Source: Uranotaenia lowii (taxonomy: Eukaryota > Arthropoda > Insecta > Diptera > Culicidae). From it: DNA of 64,000 nt. Below are positions 1 through 10,700 of this stretch, piece by piece. Both the position numbers and the translations under genes were made by a program. Positions within the stretch are counted from its first letter, which is position 1; the number at the start of each line of letters is the position of its first letter. The stretch is from contig NC_073693.1 in the NCBI RefSeq assembly GCF_029784155.1, positions 333,834,009 to 333,898,008 of the forward strand, read 5' to 3'. Below the pieces are notes generated by a model that was given only the letters and a program-made list of their open reading frames with translations, was not told where the DNA came from and did no database searches.

Positions 1-770
1 CATTCTCATTCTCATTCTCATTCTCATTCTCATTCTCATTCTCATTCTCATTCTCATTCTCATTTCATTCTCATTCTCATTCTCATTCTCATTCTCATTC
101 TCATTCTCATTCTCATTCTCATTCTCATTCTCATTCTCATTCTCATTCTCATTCTCATTCTCATTCTCATTCTCATTCTCATTCTCATTCTCATTCTCAT
201 TCTCATTCTCATTCTCATTCTCATTCTCATTCTCATTCTCATTCTCATTCTCATTCTCATTCTCATTCTCATTCTCATTCTCATTCTCATTCTCATTCTC
301 ATTCTAATTCTCATTCTCATTCTCATTCTCATTCTCATTCTCATTCTCATTCTCATTCTCATTCTCATTCTCATTCTCATTCTCATTCTCATTCTCATTC
401 TCATTCTCAATTCTCATTCTCATTCTCATTCTCATTCTCATTCTCATTCTCATTCTCATTCTCATTCTCATTCTCATTCTCATTCTCATTCTCATTCTCA
501 TTCTCATTCTCATTCTCATTCTCATTCTCATTCTCATTCTCATTCTCATTCTCATTCTCATTCTCATTCTCATTCTCATTCTCATTCTCATTCTCATTCT
601 CATTCTCATTCTCATTCTCATTCTCATTCTCATTCTCATTCTCATTCTCATTCTCATTCTCATTCTCATTCTCATTCTCATTCTCATTCTCATTCTCATT
701 CTCATTCTCATTCTCATTCTCATTCTCATTCTCAGCTCATTCTCATCTCATTCTCATCTCATTCTCATCT
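1..770. repeat. CATTCT hexamer array (partial at left edge)
   Basis: Almost pure tandem copies of a 6-bp unit, CATTCT (minus strand AGAATG), from the first base to about 731. Phase slips or substitutions occur near 61-66, 306 and 409. After 731 the register changes to an 11-bp form (TCATTCTCATC) repeated about three times before unique AT-rich DNA begins near 771. The array continues beyond the window, so its length is unknown. Minus-strand Met-Arg frames are by-products of the repeat. Confidence 0.97.
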
Positions 771-1619
771 TATTAAATTTCTAACATTTTTATGATTCAA
801 AATACATAGATTCGAAAAAAAAATCTTTAAAAGCTATTCTTCTATTTAAAAGCTTTAAAAGAATTCTGTTATTTTTGAACTAAAATCATAAAATAGCACA
901 TCAAAACGCAGTGAAATTTTATCAGCTTTTCGATTAGTAAAATATACACTCAAAAAATCTCACCGAATCTTACTCGAAAAACAAAAATGTTCGAAATCTA
1001 AAAAAAAAAAACCCGATTTAATACACTTAACAGTGGATTGGAGCCTTTCTAACAGAGTTTAAATTATATTTGGAAATATATAAAATAATATAGAATATAC
1101 ATGATAGATTCCTTCCCTCTGAATCATATAAGTATGATTTCAGATATTCAAACACGAAAAATTCCAATCTCAATATAAAAAAATGATGCCTGATACGTTT
1201 TTTTGGGAAAAGCGAACTGGTATGTAAGGAGCTCATTTTATGTATGGAAAGAATGGTATTTAAACAGTAGAATTTCCAAGATTTATAACACGCTGAAATG
1301 GTGCCGTGGTAGCAACCAGAACTTTCACGTTGCTGGTCACGGTTCGAATCTTACTGTTTTTTTATGCTTTTTTTTTACTGAATAAGTAAAACCAACTACA
1401 ATATTGATGGATAGCCGTGACGCGTGCCCTAGCATGATACCTTTTTAGAGCTCAACCATGCATAGAGGAAAAATTCCCACAAAAGGAGGGGAAAGTAATA
1501 TGACTATTAAATGATTAATCTCATTCTGTAAACTAAATCTGAAATCTTATTCTGATTCTAAAGTTTGAATTTTGAGTTACAACACTTAGTCTAATATTTG
1601 AATATAAGTTCCAATTTCA
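771..1619. other. AT-rich noncoding segment
   Basis: Low-GC DNA with many A and T runs between two tandem arrays. Apart from the tRNA-like segment near 1,293-1,357 I see no gene. The open frames here are short and have no recognisable domain. Confidence 0.6.
1293..1357 (+). other. tRNA-like segment (possible SINE head or tRNA pseudogene)
   Basis: An A-box-like stretch (TGGTGCCGTGGTAGCA, about 1,299-1,314) lies a normal distance before a good B box (GGTTCGAATC, 1,341-1,350). T runs at about 1,357-1,363 and 1,367-1,375 could end Pol III transcripts. The T-arm and anticodon-arm stems pair poorly, so this is not a functional tRNA. It could be a tRNA-derived SINE head or a decayed tRNA copy. No target duplication was found. 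Confidence 0.4.
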
Positions 1620-2379
1620 AATTCCAGGTTGATCTTTAATCCAAATTCTTAATCAGAATTCTAAATCTGAATTCTCAATCTGAATTCTGAATCTGAACTC
1701 TGAATTTGAATTCTAAATCTGTATTCTGAATCTGAATTCTGAATCTGAATTCTGAATCTGAATTCTGAATCTGAATTCTGAATCTGAATTCTGAATCTGA
1801 ATTCTGAATCTGAGTTCTGAATCTGAATTCTGAATCTGAATTCTGAATCTGAATTCTGAATTCTGAATCTGAATTCTGAATCTTAATTCTGAATCTGAAT
1901 TCTGAATCTGAATTCTGAATCTGAATTCTGAATCTGAATTCTGAATCTGAATTCTGAATCTGAATTCTGAATCTAAATTCTGAATCTGAATTCTGAATCT
2001 GAATTCTGAATCTGAATTCTGAATCTGAATTCTGAATCTGAATTCTGAATCTGAATTCTGAATCTGAATTCTGAATCTGAATTCTGAATCTGAATTCTGA
2101 ATCTGAATTCTGAATCGGAATTCTGAATCTGAATTCTGAATCTGAATTCTGAATATGAATTCTGAATCTGAATTCTGGATCTGAATTCTGAATCTGAATT
2201 CTGAATCTGAATTCTGAATCTGAATTCTGAATCTGAATTCTGAATCTGAATTCTGAATCTGAATTCTGAATCTGAATTCTGAATCTGAATTTCTGAATCT
2301 GAATTCTGAATCTGAATTCTGAATCTGAATTCTGAATCTGAATTCTGAATCTGAATTCTGAATCTGAATTCTTAATCTT
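1620..2379. repeat. 13-bp tandem array, unit TGAATTCTGAATC (copy 1)
   Basis: About 55 units of a 13-bp repeat made of two half-units, TGAATTC (7) and TGAATC (6). The left 60-100 bp is degenerate; the interior is nearly perfect with scattered substitutions and single-base gains or losses (for example near 1,860 and 2,290). Each full unit contains GAATTC. The minus strand (GATTCAGAATTCA) has no stop in any phase. It therefore gives long Arg/Ile/Gln/Asn/Ser/Asp/Glu/Phe frames with a 13-residue period, which are by-products of the repeat. Confidence 0.96.
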
Positions 2380-2816
2380 GTAAATCTCATTTTGATTGTT
2401 TTGCATCACACGGTTTTCAACATTGAAATTTCTTTCATCCAAATTTTTTTTTATGATTCGGATTTTACAACTTTTAATAGTATGGTTTTACCCCTAAAAG
2501 TATGCAGCAAACTTAATTCAGAAAAATTGTGAAAAAAAGTTTTCACAAAACAAAATCGTGTTTTGATGCGTAATGATCTTTAAGTCATCGCAAATTTATC
2601 AAAAACTGTTCAACAATTCCAGAATTTGAAAATTGATAAAGTGAGGAGACATTTTACGGATGATGAAAAGAGCGAAAGAACATTTTTGCAAGGAAAATTT
2701 ATTAACGTACACCATACTTTACCTCGCAACATCCAGCTTCATCAATTTTTAATTCTGATATTCTTTCTCCATGAATCTAAATTTTTCACCGATATGCCGA
2801 AAATAAATTTACAAAA
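2380..2816. other. Spacer between the two 13-bp arrays
   Basis: 437 bp of non-repetitive AT-rich DNA separating two arrays of the same unit in the same orientation. A short open frame at 2,626-2,823 runs into array 2 and has no recognisable similarity. The spacer could be an insertion that split one array, but I could not identify element ends. Confidence 0.6.
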
Positions 2817-3672
2817 ATTCTGAATCTGAATTCTGAATCTGAATTCTGATTCTGAATTCTGAATCTGAATTCTGAATCTGAATTCTGAATCTGAATTCTG
2901 ATTCTGAATTCTGAATCTGAATTCCTGAATCTGAATTCTGAATCTGAATTCTGAATCTGAATTCTGAATCTGAATTCTGAATCTGAATTCTGAATCTGAA
3001 TTCTGAATCTGAATTCTGAATCTGAATTCTGAATCTGAATTCTGAATCTGAATTCTGAATCTGAATTCTGAATCTGAATTCTGAATCTGAATCTGAATTC
3101 TGAATCTGAATTCTGAATCTGAATTCTGAATCTGAATTCTGAATCTGAATTCTGAATCTGAATTCTGAATCTGAATTCTGAATCTGAATTCTGAATCTGA
3201 ATTCTGAATCTGAATTCTGAATCTGAATTCTGAATCTGAATTCTGAATCTGAATTCTGAATCTGAATTCTGAATCTGAATTCTGAATCTGAATTCTGAAT
3301 CTGAATCTGAATCTGAATTCTGAATCTGAATTCTGAATCTGAATTCTGAATCCGAATTCTGAATCTGAATTCTGAATCTGAATTCTGAATCTGAATTCTG
3401 AATCTGAATTCTGAATCTGAATTCTGAATCTGAATTCTGAATCTGAATTCTGAATCTGAATTCTGAATCTGAATTCTGAATCTGAATTCTGAATCTGAAT
3501 TCTGAATCTGAATTCCTTAATCTGAATTCTGAATCTGAATTCTGAATCTAAATTCTGAATCTGAATATGAGTTCTGAATCTGAATTTTGAATTCTGAATT
3601 TTGAATCCTGAATTCTGATTCCTAAACCTGTATCCTGAATTTGAAAACAGAATCTGAATTCTGCATCTGAAA
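2817..3672. repeat. 13-bp tandem array, unit TGAATTCTGAATC (copy 2)
   Basis: Same unit and orientation as the array at 1,620-2,379. The interior is nearly perfect from 2,817 to about 3,530. Places with extra or missing half-units (TGAATC TGAATC near 3,085 and 3,300) show that the 6- and 7-bp halves slip independently. The right end decays gradually from about 3,540 to 3,672. Confidence 0.96.
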
Positions 3673-3825
3673 TTGAATCTAAATTATGTATGAGTATGTA
3701 GAAATGAAAAAAAAAACATAAATTCATTCTTCAACACGAGTAAAAAAAAACCGAGGGTCATAAGATCTTCATATAAATTCCCCCCCAACGCAGTTTCCTG
3801 TACGGCTCTGCATTTGTTGACACCC

Positions 3826-3883
3826 GGCATGGCTTTAGACACTATAATTTCATAAATGAAATTATAATGTCTATAGGCATGGC
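3826..3883. repeat. Short hairpin flanked by GGCATGGC direct repeats
   Basis: Two 17-bp arms (3,837-3,853 and 3,856-3,872, one mismatch) form a hairpin with a 2-base gap. The 8-bp word GGCATGGC occurs on both sides at 3,826-3,833 and 3,876-3,883. An inverted repeat bounded by 8-bp direct repeats resembles a tiny remnant of an element with 8-bp target duplications (hAT or P type), but chance is possible. Confidence 0.45.
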
Positions 3884-4054
3884 GGACTCTGAAGGAAACG
3901 CCCATCCGCCATTTGCTGCATTGAAAAGGCAAGAAGTGTAAGATATAAACACTGTTGCCGTATTTGCCCCAGCAGACTGAGAAACTGCCCAGACCACGGT
4001 GCGTCTTAGTAATGCCTTTTACCTATTTGAGTTTGAGCCGCTTTCAATCAAGCG

Positions 4055-4120
4055 TGCCGATGGTTTATTGGATAGCGCTTGCAACTTGGGATCTGAAGGG
4101 TTTTGGTTCAATTCTCGAGT
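4055..4120 (+). other. tRNA-Arg-like segment
   Basis: The D-arm-like GGTTTATTGGATAGCGC, an anticodon region resembling arginine tRNAs (ACTTGGGATCTGAAG) and a B-box-like GGTTCAATTC (4,105-4,114) fall in the correct order and spacing. Mismatches in the T arm and no clear acceptor stem mean it is a derived or decayed copy. Arginine-tRNA-derived SINEs are known in Culex. A hairpin follows 50 bp downstream at 4,170-4,204 (arms 4,170-4,184 and 4,191-4,204). Confidence 0.45.
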
Positions 4121-4389
4121 TAATAAAAATATTATTTTTTTATTTTGATTATCTTCAATTTATAAATGATTGCTGGTGCTGCCTGCTTCGAGGCGCACTA
4201 GCAACTTTTTTTTATGCCATAATAAGTATGATATGTATTTGGTAAAGAAAACGGTTTCAACTATTTTGTTTTTTTCCCGTTTTTGAAAGGGTTGTGTAGA
4301 AAAAAAAATGCATTCTTTTGAGACTAAAATCATTTTAATTGTGCAGCCCAGTTTCGCAAAAACGTTCTAGACATTTTTAAAATGGCACA

Positions 4390-4517
4390 TACAAATCACG
4401 GACATCAACAGAACTCGTCGAGCTGAGTCGATAGGTACCTATAAAGGTATGTCTAAGACCCATAATTAATGATCTCTCAAATCGACCGATAACCAAACCT
4501 TTCTGTTAGAAAGGCAA
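4390..4517. repeat. Mosquito-type interspersed repeat fragment
   Basis: The order of short words (CACGGACATC, ACTCGTCGAGCTGAGTCGA, TAGGTACCTATAAA, then CCTTTCTGTTAGAAAGGCA at the end) resembles a repeat I know to be widespread in culicine mosquito genomes, which ends in GAAAGGCAAAA. The terminal CCTTTCT...AGAAAGG forms a small hairpin. I recognise the style but cannot name the family. Confidence 0.45.
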
Positions 4518-6111
4518 AACATGTTAACCAAATTTTCACATTTGGGGACCGGCAAAAAATGTCAGATAATAAAAAAAATCCTCAAATCTGGCATCAGGTC
4601 TATCTAAATAACCCAATTTGAACATATCAAAATACATGCGTTAGATATTTCCGATGCATGACACAGCTCGAAAACAGAAAAAAATGTACACTCTAAAACA
4701 TGGACAAAATTAAAAACCTTCACGAAAACTGTATCGATGCAATCGAATGCAATTGAATATTTTTGACAATTGTTTTTCTAAAAAATGTGTAACAGCATTT
4801 ACAAAAATTCAAATAGATATTTTATAAAATAAAACATGAAATTAAGGGTTAAGTTATCAAGCAAAAGCTGTTAAAATTTTCAATGAATAAAATCTTTCAA
4901 ATTTCCACCATCTAGGTCACATAACTCGGAAATTGATTTTCGCGAAGAAAAGTTTCCTTTGAGCAATTTAAATCTGGTAGCAGCAAATTTTGTGTGTTCG
5001 TGTGTGTGTGTCCCCGTTTCCTGCTGCTTCCAACGGTTTTCTGAAAGCATGTTATTTCACACGAAGCGGAAATCTTTTTCTGCAGATACTTTTTTCTCCA
5101 GTTCCCATGCCCGAATATAAGTATTCATTCAAAGAGCTCGTCGTACATAAACCGAGAATGAATGCAGGTGGTTTTCTCATTCATCTCGTTATTAGGAATC
5201 TCGCATGTGTTGTATGTTGAAGGGAAAAAAATATATAATTCACTTCCGTTGCCCCCACACAGACACATTTTTCCCGGACATTTCCCATCCTTTGAACAGA
5301 ATGGAATGTATTTGTGATTGTGTGTGCTCGGAAAAGTTTCATTTTTCCAAACGTGGTTTTCCCCAACCCTCATTTCCTTTCCCGAGGATTATTATTACAG
5401 AGTCCTTAATGTGGTAATGAAAGAAACCCGCACACATGAATTATTCATCCGACAATCGTTAATTACAAAATCAGTTTCGTTGCTGCGGTTTTCATAGTCT
5501 CCGTTATTTTTTTTGTTTTCGTTGCTTCCTCTCGAATTCCATTTTCTCTATCTGAACCCAGAAGGTGTAAAAATGTCAAGTGCGGATGAATTTGCGACAC
5601 ACCTTTTGCTTTGCCTGGACTGTGGCTCCAGAGAGCATAAAACCCGACAGATCCGAAATTAAACGATCCCTCGGGAATTTAATGGTTCAATTTACGGTGA
5701 CACCCATCAAATGGTCATCAAAGACGGTTTACATTCTAATTTTTTACGACTTTAACGTTGTTTCGTTTCCATTTTTTTGTTGTTACTTGTTCCAGCTTTA
5801 TCTCGTTGATACTGCATGGGCTTCGTTGTTTTGGCTACGGGACATTGACAGAAGAAAATTGCGTGACATCATCGTATCTCATCGTATCCGGTGTGGGATA
5901 ATCGTTTTTGTTTCGTTCCCATGTCGTTAAAATGCTGCTTTTGCCATTACTGCTGGTGGTGGTTGTAAAACCTTTAGCTTTCACAAATTAACATTCATGT
6001 TTTGGGTTAGTCTTGATTTTGTTTTGAATTTCTTTAAAGAATTAAAATGGGGAAGAACAAGCAAACCAGAATTCAAAGAAAGTCTAAAATAGCAAACTAA
6101 GGGGTGCAAAA
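4518..6111. other. Noncoding segment, partly of higher complexity
   Basis: AT-rich to about 4,980, then a more balanced and complex stretch (about 4,990-5,930) starting with a short GT tract at 4,991-5,010. Short open frames on both strands lack recognisable domains, and no splice-bounded exon stands out. It may be unique intronic or intergenic DNA between repeats. Confidence 0.55.
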
Positions 6112-7610
6112 AAAATCACAAAAATCACAAAAATGACAAAAATGACCAAATGACAAAAATGACAAAAATGACAAAAATGACAAAAATGACAAAAATGACA
6201 AAAATGACAAAAATGACAAAAATGACAAAAATGACAAAAATGACAAAAATGACAAAAATGACAAAAATGACAAAAATGACAAAAATGACAAAAATGACAA
6301 AAATGACAAAAATGACAAAAATGACAAAAATGACAAAAATGACAAAATTGACAAAAATGACAAAATGACAAAAAATGACAAAAATGACAAAAATGACAAA
6401 AATGACAAAAATGACAAAAATGACAAAAATGACAAAAATGACAAAAATGACAAAAATGAAAAAAATGAAAAAAATGACAAAATGACAAAAATGACAAAAA
6501 TGACAAAAATGACAAAAATGACAAAAATGACAAAAATGACAAAAATGACAAAAATGACAAAAATGACAAAAATGACAAAAATGACAAAATGACAAAAATG
6601 ACAAAAATGACAAAAACGACAAAAATGACAAAAACGACAAAAATGACAAAAATGACAAAAATGACAAAAATGACAAAAATGACAAAAATGACAAAAATGA
6701 CAAAAATGACAAAAATGACAAAAATGACAAAAATGACAAAAATGACAAAAATGACAAAAATGACAAAAATGACAAAAATGACAAAATGACAAAAATGATA
6801 AAAATGACAAAAATGACAAAAATGACAAAATGACAAAAATGACAAAAATGACAAAAATGACAAAAATGACAAAAATGACAAAAATGACAAAAATGACAAA
6901 AATGACAAAAATGACAAAAAATGACAAAAACGACAAAAATGACAAAAATGACAAAAATGACCAAAAATGACAAAAATGACAAAAATGACAAAAATGACAA
7001 AAATGACAAAAATGACAAAATGACAAAAATGACAAAAATGACAAAAATGACAAAAATGACAAAAATTGACCAAAATGACAAAAATGACAAAAATGACAAA
7101 ATGACAAAAATGACAAAAATGACAAAAATGACAAAAAATGACAAAATGACAAAAATGACAAAAATGACAAAAATGACAAAAATGACAAAAATGACAAAAA
7201 TGACAAAAATGACAAAAATGACAAAAATGACAAAAATGACAAAAATGACAAAAATGACAAAAATGACAAAAAATGACAAAAATGACAAAAATGACAAAAA
7301 TGACAAAAATGACAAAAATGACAAAAATGACAAAAATGACAAAAATGACAAAAATGACAAAAATGACAAAAATGACAAAAATGACAAAAATGACAAAAAT
7401 GACAAAAATGACAAAAATGACAAAAATGACAAAAATGACAAAAATGACAAAAATGACAAAAATGACAAAAATGACAAAAATGACAAAAATGACAAAAATG
7501 ACAAAAATGACAAAAATGACAAAAATGACAAAAATGACAAAAATGACAAAAATGACAAAAATGACAAAAATGACAAAAATGACAAAAATGACAAAAAATA
7601 CAAAATTTAC
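6112..7610 (+). repeat. 9-bp satellite array, unit AAAAATGAC on plus strand
   Basis: About 165 tandem copies of AAAAATGAC. Common variants are one A lost (8-bp units, for example near 6,365, 6,480, 6,590 and 6,785), one A gained, and single substitutions such as GACAAAAACGAC. The left edge shows sister words (ATCACAAAA), and the right edge decays between 7,595 and 7,725. The unit is the reverse complement of that in the 15.7-kb array at 30,944-46,695, so the two arrays are in opposite orientation. Met-Thr-Lys and Asn-Asp-Lys frames here are by-products. Confidence 0.97.
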
Positions 7611-7725
7611 AAAAATGACAAAAAGACAAAAACGATTGAAATGGCCGAAATTATCAAAATTACAGATATTTTAAAAAGATAAAGGTTACAAAAATGACGA
7701 GAATTACAAAAAAAATTGAAATGTT

Positions 7726-10700
7726 ACAGTGATATTTTATTTAAAACGTGCTTAATACTAAACATCAAGCATTCTGAGGCACGGAATTAAATTCCATTTT
7801 CTAGAAATTTTTTACAAGTCTGTTCTAGGAATAATTGAGATGTTTTGGATACCCAATTTTAACGGTATTTATGGAAAAGTCACTTTAAAAATATGTCGAA
7901 TTCTCCAACTGATTGAGATGGATTTGTAAGGTCTCTGAATTAACACAAAAATTGGCCACCATGTTCGTTCATCTGAATGATTAGACCTGGCATCGCAAAA
8001 AGGAGACGAAGACGACAGCTGATCGATGATGTTTTGATGCTGTCAGCAAGAGGGCAACCAACACTCGAGTCGCCCCTTGGTACCCTGGGGGGGACTTTCA
8101 ATTGGCAAATGCGCCTGGCTGAAGCTTTGATGAAGAGGTGGATAGGGGAGGTTTGTTAGACTAAATACGCAACGACTAAGCAGTTTCTCACTCTTACGCG
8201 AAAAATGTAGGCCATTATCGATTGGAAAACAAGTCTTCCCTCCCCAGGAGGATATCTGCTGACTGGTGTGGTTCTGGTGTCAGGGATTCGTTTCTAACAA
8301 CAGCAGCTTCTGTTTTTTCGAGATCTGTTTCTTCTTTTTCGAGGGAAAAGAAGAAAACCACAGACAGGAGGGCGAAGCAAATAAAGCACGTGCCCTGTTG
8401 TCCTGGGGCTGAGACTGTTTTTCCACCCCAATGTTACTGTGAAGGGATATTCCCCTGGAGGGAAGGATGAAGAAGGGAGGAAATTGGCACAAGACAGCAC
8501 AAGGACACAAATGTAAATTCATCTCGATATCAATATTAAACAGTTCCACTTTTCCATCGATGATTGATGGCTGTTTGGCGAGATGAATTTATGAGTTCGA
8601 GGATTCTCGGTTCAGTGATAATGTTTGGTTGATTTGGGTGGATGAAAGACAGAAAAGATGGGTGAATGGCAGATGAGGTTAAAAAATATTGTAATACACT
8701 CACTGTTTCGATCTCTCTTCACCAACAACATTTTTGTTTTTTTTTTCACTGTTGATTGTGGAAGGAGAATATTGATGTTTGATGTAATGCCAAAATTTGT
8801 TCAATCTATTGAGCCCGGCGCGTTTTCAAAGTGTGTATTAGAGGCACAGCTTGAATTCTAATGATGAGCATTATTTGCATTTGATTTTTGCCTCCCACAC
8901 TCCCTTCTTCCGAACTTCGCCCGAACATTTGTGGCGCGGAAAATGTAAATTTCGGTCTGCCCGACTGTCTCGGTCTGTTTTGGAATTTGTTCAATCAATG
9001 AAGTGGAATTGAGCAAACGTGATTCGCGGCTTCGGCCATGGGATTAAAATTGAGTTCCATGATGGTGCAGTAATTTGAATAAATTTTCGACTCCGGCATC
9101 GACCCTGCGTTATTGCGGGTCATCCGTTGTGTTTAATTTTTTTGAAAAAAAAACGTATTCACTTCAAGTCAGCGTGGACTTTGACTTTCGAGAAAAATTA
9201 GACAGAAGCTAAAAATTATAGGAACAATGAACTGTGTGGGCACAAAAACTTTCGTTTTAATTCCATATTTTGGAAACCTTTTTGAGAATTTTTGAACATA
9301 CAACAATAAACAATTTGAAAGGAACTCCAAACAATTTTAAGCCGTTGCAAACAACCCCGTAACTTGAATTATAGGTACAAGTAAGTCTTAGGACATTTGA
9401 AAATAAGTAATTCAAATGCATAATAATTCATTTTGTTCACTTTACCTGAAACTAAACGAAGACTTATTTAATATTATATTCTTGAACCTGAAAACTTAAA
9501 TATTTTTTGCTTGTTTAAATATAATGTTGAAGCATTTCTGCCAATCGAGAAAACAATTTTATGAGCGTTTTTTATTTGGCTGCATTTGAACACGTTTTAC
9601 AATTGTATCCTGTTTATCTTAGAATTTTTGCTTAGAATGATTTTTCCCCAGGATAACAAATAGTCGAATTCAATCCACAGAAAGAACAAATTCCCAAGAA
9701 AAAATTCCCCAGGATGCACCATTTACCAGTTTTTTTTTGCCTGAATTGATCATTTTACAGAATGGGAAAATTAAATTTGGTTGTTTAAAAAAAAAGGATT
9801 TCTCGAAGCAAAACCAAACTTGGGTGTATTCTGCAGTTTAAAATTTTTCATCGAACGATAGAACGATAGAACAAAACTGTCAATTGTTATAAAAACTTAA
9901 AGGAGACATTTTTTGGGCCTTTTTAATTTAAACTGGTCACAAACTAAACTAGATGACCCAATAGAACAGACCTGAACTTGAACGGATCTTTCGGGATTAG
10001 CATGGTAAGGTTTAAGTGAATCGAAAGGTTATTCCAACCAGTACCTAATACGGTGTAAGAAAAAACAGTAGCATAAAAAATCCTTAAAAAATGTTTCTAA
10101 CTCGCGAAAATTAAATCCATTTCCAAAAAAAATATCAGTGTCTGTATATGAACAATAAGATAAAGTTTTTTTGAATGATTGTGCGTTTGCTAACAGATTT
10201 GAAGGAAACACATTTCTTCCAGATGTTCGAAATAATAGCAGAAGCGCTTAATAAAAAATCTGTAAAAAGGCTTCAAGAACTTTTTAATTAATTTTTATTT
10301 CATCAACAAGAAGAAAAGTGTGAAAATGGTTTATTTAGGAATACATTTTTTTTATATTCATACACGTTGAACTATTTATTTATCTATCAAAATTTGTGTA
10401 CATTTTCCACTTTTAACAAAATATGAATACTGTGCCACTTTAGTTCTTTCATTTGGTGGTTTGAAATCAAATTTTTCAGCTATGTTTGATTTGGATGTTT
10501 TAAGCAAACCAAAACCAATTTTCTTTTCAATACAAATCATAGAATAAGATTTCCAATCTGATTACAATTTCAGAAAATAAATTTGGTTAGCAAAAACTAT
10601 AATTCAGATAAGAGATGAATTTAAAATAGTTGAATTTATTTTTAAACTTCAAAGTGTATTGATCAAAATAGAATATGTTTCAAAACAGTAATATTTAATA

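Noticed and set aside
60..729. Met-Arg dipeptide frames
   Set aside because: By-product of the CATTCT hexamer read on the minus strand.
1675..2442. 255-codon minus-strand frame with a 13-residue period
   Set aside because: The 13-bp repeat has no stop on the minus strand, so the frame is automatic. The non-repeat N terminus is short and unremarkable.
6084..7682. Frames of up to 510 codons in the 6.1-7.6 kb array
   Set aside because: Same stop-free 9-bp unit; no non-repeat protein sequence is present.
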